64,000 nucleotides of DNA, from NCBI GenBank assembly GCA_037043235.1, contig JAWRVZ010000029.1:2012001-2076000 (forward strand), written 5' to 3'. Origin of the DNA: Rhodeus uyekii (taxonomy: Eukaryota; Chordata; Actinopteri; Cypriniformes; Acheilognathidae). Shown piece by piece: positions 36,912 to 47,358 of the stretch. Within the stretch, counting starts at the first letter, position 1; every line of letters begins with the position of its first letter. The translations under genes and the position numbers were made by a program. The notes under the pieces were generated by a model, which was not told the DNA's origin, did no database searches, and saw only the letters and a list, made by a program, of their open reading frames with translations.

Positions 36912-37044
36912 CACATCATGTACATCAAGAAATTTCAAACGCATGTTAATATATTGCCACCATATTGGTTTTCGGTTATCTCGATCATCGGTTCTCTCAA
37001 CGCTTTTGGGCAAACCCCTAGGCTGACGACATAACCGGGTTCAA

Positions 37045-37047
<3 letters not shown>

Positions 37048-37106
<59 letters not shown>

Positions 37107-37107
37107 G
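37048..37107. repeat. (TA)n(CA)n microsatellite
   Basis: About 13 TA units pass directly into about 12 CA units. It is visible directly. Confidence 0.95.
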
Positions 37108-37251
37108 GCATGCACGAACACACAAAACGAAACTAAACAATTTAGTAAATTACATCATATAATCCCACCTACAATATAAAAATCAACTTGTAAGTACAAT
37201 CAACTTGGATGTTTAAGTCTTTTCAAGTTAAATCATATTACACTGACTTTA

Positions 37252-37859
37252 AGGGCCAGTCACACAGCAAAAACGCACAAATTACGCACGAATTAAGCAC
37301 AGATTTTCGTTTCTGCGAGGAGCGTTCGTCGTATGCGTAATTCGTTGGTGGAACGAACGTGGACCGTCAGGGATTGTAAGTGGATGTGCGTCGAAGGCGG
37401 TTTGTGTGTGTTTTTGAGTTTTGAACGGTTCAAAATTTTTACGACGCACAGTTGTGCGTCAGTGTGCGTTATTCATGAGTTGGCGTGCGTAGTTTATGCG
37501 TCGAGTATGCGTGACTATGCGCGGGACACGCGTCAGCCATCAGTGCCTATGAGTCGGAACTGGTTCGAAACCACGCACGTCCACATCCGTCCACTGACGC
37601 CCCACCTTCATATCACGCATGAACCGCGCGCACGTATCACGTTCATTCCACTGACAATGTGGATTCTGAAAGTGCTTGTACGTGGAACGTTTGCGAAGCG
37701 TGCGTGTTTGGATGCGCTCCGTCAGTGATTCATGCATCGGGCGAGCGTCGAATGTTCGTGGAATACTTTGGTCAATTTCTCGACGCACAAGCACACACAA
37801 ACCCAATCTGTGCGTGATTTGTGAGTGATTCGTCCGTGATCGGCTGTGTGACTGGCACT
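37252..37859 (+). mobile_element. Short Harbinger derivative, copy 2
   Basis: The ends AGGGCCAGTCACACAGC and GCTGTGTGACTGGCACT are inverted, with TTA on each side (37249-37251, 37860-37862). At 608 bp it lacks the transposase part of copy 1 and consists of the two terminal regions joined, dense in GTGCG and CGCAC. It closely resembles copy 3 along its whole length. The open frames across it are non-coding. Confidence 0.88.
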
Positions 37860-37862
37860 TTA

Positions 37863-39820
37863 TAAAAAAATATATATATTATTTAACATAAAAAAGTTGA
37901 AAACTGCTTAACTTATTTTGATGAGTTAAAGCAATGTAAGAACATATGTAGTCAACTTATTGAGTCGATACAAATGTTTCAGTGCACAGAGCTTTGTGAG
38001 AGTGAAGGTCAACAAGTCTCATATAAATTGGCTGCTTTATTTCAACTATTTATGAATTTATCATTTATGATATATATAACTTAAAGACTTAAAAGTCTTT
38101 TGTACACGATTGATTCTGATGCACAATATTGAGTCAGATGTTCAAATGTATTCAAGGTGTAAGAAATATGTATCTTACAATCAAGAAACTGGACTTTTGG
38201 CAGTCATGTGGTCGAACCACCTGAGGCTTAGACTATGGTGGATAAACCTCTTCAAAGCGCTCGAGAATCATGCTTAGATTGTTCTGGATCAATTGGATGG
38301 ACTTTGGGTTGGGCTTCAAGCCTTTGTAAAGATCTAATGCAGCTAGGAAAAAGCAGAGGGTAAAGAGACTTGTGACGTGAATGGATCTAGCAGATAGAAA
38401 CAGCAGTGAGGCTTGAGCAGGGGAGGGAGAGGGAAGAGTGCTATTCGCTACAAGTCCCACGTGAACTGAACTCAATCAGCAGCCAAGCGCGGTGGCCATT
38501 GTGCTGTGGTATAATTGGAACTATGAGATTTTATTAAGAGAGAGTAATTGCATGTGCTCCTCATCAGGGTCTCAATTGTGCTGTCTCTGGTCAGAATAAA
38601 GACTCCTAGGACAGAATGGGTGTTTACTATCATCATTGTGGCCGAGGTGTCTTACCTTCCTCCTCTGCGGTTTCTCTTCGGTCTTTCTCTCTACAGTAAC
38701 GTTCAAGCTTCCATTATCTTCCATATCTTTTCACTAGAGAGAATTTTTCCCTCAGTCCTTTAAGGAAAGTGTCTTTTGTCTCTGACCCAAGTCAGAATAC
38801 TCTGACAAGGACAGAGAGCGCCATTTTCTTCAGACTCTCGCTCTCTTCAGGGTTCATTTAAAGGCAAATGGCTGATAATTTACTCGCAGCATAAAATTGA
38901 AGTATCGCTACTTAACATTCTCGCCTCGTTTGCTTACTTCTAACCTAATATTTCTTTATGGACTTAATGAAATCCATTTTGAAGCATCCTTAATTCAGCC
39001 TTGTACTTCCTTATCGAGATTCCCAGACCTCAACTCTTAAAAACAAGCGGTCACTGAATTTGATCTCCGAACCTTGCCCTCTCCAGTGTGATAAATGGAT
39101 ATGGTGGAATATCCAGAGCTTCTCACTCAAATCCAGTATGTAATCCTCAGATTGTTGTACTGCCACTTCCCATTTAAGCCTCTTGGGAGACAGATTTTAC
39201 AGTATTTAGTCTCTTTTTTTAATCCTCATTCTTTTGCACTTCTCAAAGACAACTATAGTTTCAGAATTGCAAAGATATGTCACACAACTTCATGGAGGAA
39301 TCATGTGTACAGATACCATCAAATACCCACATGTGTGCTAGTGCACTCACACTTCCGGTGATGAAGAGTTTCAAAGTTTTATATAAAAGCGACACTACCA
39401 ACATAATCCAATGTTTCCATAAAGTGACAGTTACAGCTCCTCTTGAATCAGCAAATTGACAGTTTAATTTCAATTAGGTTTAATTGACGTTCTGTAAGAT
39501 TTTATGTACTGTTCTTTTTTTAAATAAATATTATGGCACTTATTTACTTAAAAGGGGAAAATGTACACTTTTGAAAATCTTCCAAATAGCTTCTTCAACA
39601 ATTCACCAATCCGTGCCAACCAAAATGCACTTCAGCCATATGCACACTGCCCATTATAATCTGATTTAAATAAAAGAAGATTTGTGATTTAACGCGACTT
39701 AATAAAGGCATCAAGCCACCTGGTAACCACAAGTGCCACACTGTGTTAATAGTGGTGTGTTAATCCAGACATCTGTGATCATCACAAACACGGACAAAAC
39801 TACTTAATATGTAATATATA
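37863..39820. other. Non-coding region
   Basis: No gene is supported. No transposon termini or arrays were recognised; the longest frames (80-88 codons) lack any motif. Confidence 0.5.
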
Positions 39821-39824
39821 CTTT

Positions 39825-40150
39825 TGTTCAGCAAGGATGCATTAAATTGATCAAAGGTGACAGTAAAGACATATAATGGTACAAAAGACCTCTATATCAA
39901 ATTCTAAATGCTTTCAAAGAATCCTGAAAAAAAAGTGTCAACATAAAAAATTTGAATATAATGAGAAATGTTAAGCATCAAATCATCATAGAATGATTTC
40001 TGAAGGATCATGTGACACTGAAGACTAGGGTAATGATGCTGAAAATACAACTTTGATCACAGGAATAAATTATATTCGAATATATTTTTATAATCCACAG
40101 ACTGTATTAAAGATTTTACAGTACTTTTGATGCATCTCTTTCAAAAACAA
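39825..40150 (+). repeat. Dispersed teleost interspersed repeat
   Basis: Characteristic blocks in order are ttcagcaaggatgcattaaa, ttgatcaaaggtgacagtaa, ctgaaggatcatgtgacact and aatgatgctgaaaatac, ending in an aataaatt stretch. I recognise this arrangement as a very common interspersed repeat in cyprinid genomes, often in introns and 3' UTRs, but I cannot assign its class from sequence alone. Confidence 0.65.
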
Positions 40151-40171
40151 ACCTTTGACCAGTAATGTGAA

Positions 40172-41335
40172 GTGTTGGAGAAAGTTACTTTTAAAAGTAA
40201 TGCGTTACACTACTGTGGAACTCCCTAAAAACATATCTAATTTTGTAACTAAAGGGCAAGTCACACAGCGAAAACGCATGAATCACGCACAAATTACGCA
40301 CAGATTTTTGTTTCTGCGCGGAGCGTGCGTCGTATGCGTAATTCGTTGGTGGAACTAACGTGGACCGTCAGTGATTGTAAGTGGATGTGCGTCGAAGGAG
40401 GTTTGTGCGTGATTTTGAGTTTTGAACGGTTCAAAAATTTGCTGATATTGTGCGTTATTCATGAGTCGGTGTGCGTAGTTTATGCGTCGAGTATGTGTGA
40501 CTATTCGCGGGACACGCGTCGGCCATCAATGCTTATGCGTCGCAACTGGTTCGAAACCACGCACGTCCACTGACGTCCCACCTTCATATCACGCATGAAC
40601 CGCGCACGTATCACGTTCATTCCACTGACAATGTGGATTCTGAAAGTGCTTGTACGTGGGACGTTCGTGAAGCGTGCGTGTTTGGACGCGCTCCGTCAGT
40701 GATTCATGCGTCGGGCGAGCGTCGAATGTTCATGGAATACTTTGGTCAATTTCTCGACGCACAAGCACGCAAAAACCCAATCTGTGCGTGATTTGTGATT
40801 TGAGCGATTCGTGCGTGATCGGCTGTGTGACTGGCCCTTTATATATTTTAATGGAAAATAACATTACAATTTTTTTAGCCATCTGGATTGCAGAAGAAAA
40901 TTACATAGAAGACAGTTAAGCACTCTTCAGCAAAAAACAAACAAACAAAAGAAACAAATAATAAGTCATTTTTGCTTATTAGTAGTATTGCAGAATTGGA
41001 TGATTGAAGGTCAGCAGCAAAGCCATTGGTTAATAAAGTGAGATTAAATACATAAAGAATATTTGTGCTATTTAACAAATGTAATTATTACAGGTTTGCG
41101 TGATATTCTGAGTCTGCATTTCACTGTTTTTATTAATTTTGAGGAATACTGTTTTGTGCAGGTGAGATGAGTAAATACTCACATTTAGTCTAGATCTATA
41201 ATAATCGTCATGTTAACACAACGCCTCGGCACTTACTCCCGATTTCTCTCAAACTGAAAGAAATGCATTACTTTACTAATTACTTGAATTCTATTACATT
41301 ACCGGTAATGTGTTACCCCTAACGCTAGTACCATG
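40172..41335. mobile_element. Older DNA-type repeat split by a Harbinger derivative
   Basis: The left end (gtgttggagaaagttacttt..taatgcgttac) and right end (ttaccggtaatgtgttaccc..aacgctagtac) look like the two inverted ends of a widespread fish repeat with TTACTTTTAAAAGTAA-type words. Harbinger copy 3 sits between them. No coding sequence is present. Exact termini are uncertain. Confidence 0.45.
40253..40838 (+). mobile_element. Short Harbinger derivative, copy 3
   Basis: The inverted ends are AGGGCAAGTCACACAGCG and CGGCTGTGTGACTGGCCCT. Flanks are TAA on the left and TTA on the right, one mismatch from a perfect 3-bp duplication. It is 586 bp, non-coding, and nearly the same as copy 2. Confidence 0.86.
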
Positions 41336-41339
41336 TCCT

Positions 41340-42890
41340 CACTACCTCTCAGATATCCCTAAAATAGGTGTTCTGCAAAGTTCAAGCTGGCGGACGGCAT
41401 CTTAGGAGGTGTGGTTTAGCAGGAGGGCGAAGTCTAATTCAGTAGCTACAATGTAGAAGCGAGCGTGACGTTAAAATCGCTTACAGCGCCGTTGAATCAT
41501 GGCCCACCAACTGCTCAATGCAGTCCGTCAGATTTCGAGTGGCTTCTGCAGTCCTCCATCACCAGCACAGCACGCTCCAGCTGGCCTGCTGGGCGAATAT
41601 AAAGTGATTGCTGTCGTGTATCATTTCTCTTTTGATCTTAGAAGCTTACTCTCAGCTCCTTGCAGGACAGCTCCACCGCACATACACACACTCGAAGAAA
41701 TCCGGCACGGCACAAACAAACCGCTGTGTGTATGCAAACACACAACTGGGACCTTTCCAATATTATTAGCATCTTAAATGGCACAGCCTGATCAAGTCAT
41801 GAGGAGAATATGGCACACTTCCATAATTGCAATGCCTGCAGACTTGCCTGTAGAACAGAAAGCTCAAGGCCGTAAAGACAATAGAACGAGTTGCAGGACA
41901 GTGAATCACAGAGGCTCTTAAGGTACAATTAGAGTACAGTAGGCGAGTGTTAAGGTGAAAGAGCTCCGGGAGTTTATGAATCACAATGTTTTCCATTTCT
42001 TTCGCTCTACAGGAGGTAAAACCGGCTCGACAGACCCACTATACCAAGTTTAGTGGGGGAAAGTAATTGCGAAATCTCAAGAAGACACAAAGTACTTGCT
42101 GTACAGTGTGGAAGACAAAAAAGCATTCGTGGTCTGCAGAAATTGAGTACATGCTCGACTGCATCACCACTGCTTTTATTAAGATAACTTGGTGGCGATG
42201 GACAGGAGTCAATCTTCTGTTCACAGGGGGCTTATTGCAGCTCCGGTGGACTCTAGAAGCTGTTAATGACGCTGTCCTCAAGGACTGTGTATAGGAATAA
42301 CAAGAACAAGGTTTTTGGGGCACTGAAAGCAAACAGATAGTCAATAGGAGAGGGGGAAGTGAAGCTTGCCCATGCTGCGTAACTGTGATTTTCTGAGCTT
42401 CTTTCTCATCTTGCTGCAAAGTTCTCAGCAGCTGTGCCACACACCTGATGCGCCTGATGACCTTAGAGCCGGCCCGATAACACCCCACATGGCCTTTCAA
42501 AATTGTGGGCCTCCATAATGAACCTGTGCAACCTCAAACAAGCGAAAGGTGAAAAAAAACACACACCCAATTTCACCTGATAATGAAAGGCTTTGCAGAA
42601 GGAACTTGTTTTTCAGGATGGTTCATGCTGGTTTAGTGCTGGTTGATACACATGGTCATCCAAAAATTCTGGTCAACTCAATTTTTGTTGTTTTTATTGT
42701 TTGATTAACATAAATCAGTGGGTTTATTAGGCTGCTGTCACTTTAAGACCGAATGCACAAATCTTATACACTTTAAAGCATTCGATTACTTTACTAGCTG
42801 TTTATGTTGAATGAAGACATAACAGAATGCGTTTAAGTTAAGAATTCCCCAATATGGACATTTTGATCTATTTTCCTGTGTATTTTTTGG
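41340..42890. other. Non-coding region
   Basis: No gene is supported. The 153-codon minus-strand frame (42500-42039) is open but shows no domain or splice context. The 41499 frame starts with a plausible ATG but has no recognisable content. Part of 41400-42500 is low in repeats and could hold conserved non-coding DNA. Confidence 0.45.
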
Positions 42891-42895
42891 TTGTA

Positions 42896-43673
42896 CAGTA
42901 GATCCCCGACTTACGAAACGCTCTACGTACGAAAAGTTCGACATATGATAAAAGATTTCAGGTTTTTTTCCGCCCGAGTTACGACAAAATGATCGAGATG
43001 CGAAAAACGAAATCTCGGCGAGGCGACGATTTCCAAGTTTCGTTTTTATATTCGCGCTGATTTTGGTTCGGGTTGAATGAAGGCTACAGTTTGTCCAGTC
43101 AGAACAATGATGTCTCACTCAGGGAATGATCCAAAACTGGTATTTATTAAAGGTGCATAGATCGATAAAACCTCAACGATTGGCACTAATTCCCTGTATT
43201 TCACTCAATAAACTATATACAATCTTCAGCCGATCTCTTTTACCTTACTCATCCATCAACTCTCTTCTGTCACGACACTTCCTGAACTCCGAGGGAAAGT
43301 TGAATGACAGGGATGGCTGGAATAGTCCATGTAAGAAGGGGAACACTTTCTACAATCCTGCTCTCCTATTGGTCAGCATCGCTCCCACCAGCCTCTCCTA
43401 TTAGCATAAACTTTTTTCTAATCAGTAACCATGGATGTGAAGATTGTTGCTGAATTCAAAGAGAAGAAGAGAGTGCTTTTCATTGAGTCGAAAAGGGAGA
43501 TTATTGAGAAGTATGAAGCTGGGAGGTGCTTCATCCAATGCTGAATATGGTGTTTTTGTAGGGCTTGGAACGGATTAGGCAATTAACATGTAAAAGCCTG
43601 AACAACATACAAAAAGTTCGACATACGAAACCAACCTCGGAACGGATTAATTTTGTAAGTCGGGGTTCTACTG
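42896..43673 (+). mobile_element. Tigger/pogo-type DNA transposon remnant
   Basis: The element starts CAGTAGATCCCCGACTTACG, ends with the inverted GTAAGTCGGGGTTCTACTG, and is flanked by TA (42894-42895, 43674-43675). Sub-terminal cgaaaagttcgacatatg words recur near the right end as aaaaagttcgacatacg. It keeps a short piece of the transposase start (43431-43544). At 778 bp it is an internally deleted, inactive copy. Confidence 0.85.
43431..43544 (+). pseudogene. Pogo/Tigger transposase N-terminal remnant
   Basis: An ATG opens 37 codons and a TGA. The residues include KRVLFIESKREIIEKYEAG, which matches the start of the CENP-B/pogo-type helix-turn-helix DNA-binding domain (a charged segment, then E.K..II.KYE.G). 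The rest of the DNA-binding region and the DDE catalytic domain are absent because of the internal deletion. Too short for function. Confidence 0.7.
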
Positions 43674-43675
43674 TA

Positions 43676-46498
43676 TTCCATTTAAGTGCACACCCGAAGC
43701 CCAAAGTAGCCTGTACTTGTCCATTACTTGTCTCAATCTCATACCGCACAGACAAAAAGACGCTAGTTGAACAGAGTCTCTCTCTTTCATAGCTCAATTT
43801 CATTACATGATTGGACTGCTTTGGATATTATGTATGGTGACAGCAGACTGATTTAAAGGAAAGAAAGGAAAGGAAAGCAGCATCGTGTTTTCATAATCAC
43901 TGGAAGTCAAAACCAAAAAATAAACTAAAACAGCCATAAATCCTTCTTGATAACACCTGGTGGTTCGAGGGCCCTGTGGACCGGCACTGCTTCTCTGGAT
44001 CCAAAAAAATGAAGAAGAAGAAAAAATATGCATAAACCAGAAGGAGCAGATAAAAGTTGTTTATGCACAAGTAAACTAACTCAATCACCAAACATTCAAC
44101 AGCATGTAAATCGAAACTGGCTAGCATTACAGAGAAACATTTCAATCCCATAAAGAGAGTTTTCGTTCAAAATGTTACTTTTGTAAACAACTTCATCAAA
44201 CACATTCAAGCGCTGATAAAAAAAGAATGTATGGAGACAGAATTTTAAAATGCATTTTTAAAGCTAAGGCCCTCTTCTTTCTTTTGATATTGGCATGTTT
44301 AGGCTGAGGAGGAAGATGAGGTAAGCCAAGAGGATTTTATTTGCAGCTTAACTTTATTAACCCAAAAGGGAGAAATCCAACAAAAAAAACCTAAATGAAA
44401 CGGTGTGCTAAAGCACAGCCAACACCACCGTACAATGTCCAAACTGAGTGAACCAATGAACAAAACAAGGATCAGGTGTGTGAAATCAATCATTATCCAC
44501 GACAACAAACAAAAACATGCTTAGCAACCATGACAGCGGAAGGAAACACATGAATTAATGCGATACAATTTTAAAGCTAATATCTAATAATAAACTTTAA
44601 AGGCACAACTTGTGCATTTTTAAATTGTTTAGGATTGAAATATAACATTATTCATAAATATTCAGTAAAATAATCTGTATTGTATTGTGTTGAGTCAGTG
44701 AATTATTATATTGTATTATTGTATTATTGTCTTCATGGTGAGAATAAAATAAATAAAACAAGCCACAAAAGAAAAAGTTGTAAATTAAACAAATCATTAA
44801 ACAGTGAGTTTTGCAAGAAAATACCATTTCAGTCGTTCTACTTAATTCTAAATTTAATTGCTGTTTCTTTTTAATTATTTGGGAAATGTATTAGCAATTT
44901 CTGAGTGAAAATGGTTTAAAGTAAATCCATTTTTTTTTCTTCCAGTGTACAATCAATAGCAGCAACAATAAAAAACAATATAAGCCATTTAAGATTAATA
45001 CAATACATCAATTCTAAAACAAACTCAAATGAAATACAACACGGTAAAAACGGTTTTTGTTTACTTATTGTTCCTAGTCTTCGTTCTCTTTGTCATGCTC
45101 TACATTCTGCACATGAAGTGCCATTTTGAGTTTGTTTATATTTAAAGTTTCTTGTTTTGAGTTTTGTTTTATTAAAGTGTACTTTAGTTATTCTTGCTTT
45201 CAATCCTTTTTCATCCATACACCACCATGACACAGTAAAATGTGTTTAATCTTTATAGGTGAACGATGGTGATTCTTCATCTAACAGCAAATATTTATGT
45301 GCAAATCATGTTGGGTCAGGATTTTTTTTTTTTTTTAAATCATTGTTGCGTCCTATAAACAAAGTATAGCTTGCCATTTGGAATTCATGATATCTGACAA
45401 CTTGATTCTCGTCATATGTATGGAAATACATTGCCGTTGCCTGGCACTGTAAGTGTCCAACCATAAAATCAACATGACATCTGCAGAATGCCGACCATTG
45501 TGCAGATAAACATAACTACCGCAAGCATGTCCATTGAAAAAACGTAGGATTATTCATTCCATTACCATGGCATTATATTGGAGTGAGTTGCCGTGGCAAT
45601 GACTTTGTCACCAGGAGTCATAAAGAGTGCGCCCCAGGGGATAGTGCAAATAATCTTAAGCTATTATGTACCAGCCTGCTCCACCATACTGTCCCTGGCA
45701 TGATCCCATTGTATGATTAACACTAAGGAGAATAAAACAACAAGGCAACAAGACGTTAATCTGCTGTGACGTTAGCCCTCTGTGTCTCTGTATGTCAGGT
45801 CATGTGTCCTTTACGACTACATTCATCTGGATGTATTTGAAAACAGCGTTTGGTTTCAAAGCGTTCTCTGGCCCCACTTACTTTTTTAAGTGTTTCCCAG
45901 AAGCTGATATATCTGAAAATGCTTACATCGGTGTAAAACGGCATAAACGCTCACAAAAAACAAACGAGAAACAAAAAACAAGCTATTTTTTCTGGCATGA
46001 TCTTTTATTTAGAAAAATATCCAGCCACTTAATGATGCATCTCAGCTTTTGCAAAAAAGGAAATGCACCAATGCGTTTTGGCTTGAGAGCCTTCTTCAGG
46101 GTATACAACAGACACAATGCATGAACAATTTAACATTTAAAATGAACATTTTAAGCTGGTAAAGTTGCTCCAGATCCAACCTTGCTAGTACTTGTGTCTC
46201 AGCTTTTGGGAAGTAAAACTCAAAAAAGGCCATGGAACAAAGAAACAAATTAAAATCAGGTCACACTCAATCGCCATTCCATGATGGCATTTTAATAAAT
46301 GTATAGTATATTTAGTATGAAATAAATGTATTTTAAATTAATTTTGTTATATTTTTTGCACAAGGGATAACTTATGGGTAGAGTTGGGTTTAGGGATAGG
46401 GATATAGGGGTCAGGACTACCATTTCAGACATGAATATTTATCCAGGACCAACAAATTATGTTGATACAGGAACATGTCTTATTTGGCAAATGACCTT
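43676..46498. other. Non-coding region
   Basis: No gene is supported. Possible LTR fragments lie at about 44325-44560 (minus, with a TTAATAAAGTT-type signal) and 45060-45235 (plus, with TTATTAAAGTG). The 110-codon frame at 45792-46124 has no recognisable domain. Confidence 0.45.
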
Positions 46499-46507
46499 GA
46501 TCTTTAC

Positions 46508-47350
46508 TAGAGTTGAGCCGGATACTCGGCTGAAGCGAGTATTCGGTACGGATAAAGCACTTTTGTCGAGTACGAGTATTATACGAGTAATACGAGTCAA
46601 TATCTGTGCTCGGATTGAATACAAATCCTCATTGGGTAGCTGACTGTGTCTGCGTTCTGTGATAGGCTAGTCACAGCGCCCCTCCCCTACACATGCAGAT
46701 TTGCTGTGTCCCGCTCTGCTCACTCACACACAGAACACTGAGAAGAGAACAGCTCTCTGTCTCTCTCTCAGTCACTCAGGTTTGCGGGTCTTTTCCATTA
46801 ACGTTTAGTGTTTCTTCAGCTTCAGATTTGTTTTTTATTTCAGTTTGTTTGTAGTACTTACTTATTAACCAGTAGAGTTCTGGTAAACGTGGGGTTTGTT
46901 CAGACGTGGTGCTTGGTAGAATGCGGCTATCGTTGCGTCTCTGCCTGTCAGAGATTTTTTTTTTTCTTCTTTTTTTAACCATCTGCTGGCTCTAACCAGT
47001 TTTTTGACTTTGCAAAAAAAATTATGATAAATAATTATGATTTCTTCATAATTGCAACCGCATGTGTTGTATTAACTGTTGTAAAACTTGTTTGTATATA
47101 GCTCGTTTGTTATCGTGATTAAAACCTTTGATCTGAAGCTCAATGCTGATGCTGCCATGTAAATAGTTTTCTAATCAGCAATAGATATGACAATTTCTGA
47201 CCAACCCATATTAATTGCATGATTAAAAATAACATACCCTGCCCATTAAAGCCCCGCCCATTTCAAGACAACCCGCCCACTTTCGGGTTAGGCCCCACCC
47301 AGTCCGAGTACAGATACAGATACAGTTAATTCTGTGCTCGCTCATCCCTA
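46508..47350. mobile_element. hAT-type non-autonomous element with 8-bp target duplication
   Basis: Inverted ends TAGAGTTGAGCCGGATACTC and GAGCGATGAG-type ..GCTCATCCCTA are imperfect but clear. The 8-bp flank ATCTTTAC is repeated exactly at 46500-46507 and 47351-47358, the hallmark of hAT insertion. The left end is dense in GAGTACGAGTATT words and the right end has cagatacagatacag. No transposase frame of any length is present. Confidence 0.9.
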
Positions 47351-47358
47351 ATCTTTAC

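Noticed and set aside
37333..37806. Open frames of 88-131 codons in Harbinger copies 2 and 3
   Set aside because: They lie entirely in the non-coding termini and do not resemble transposase or Myb-like protein.
42039..42500. 153-codon minus-strand open frame
   Set aside because: No recognisable motif and no conserved pattern; likely a chance frame.
45792..46124. 110-codon plus-strand open frame
   Set aside because: No recognised domain and AT-rich surroundings typical of spacer.
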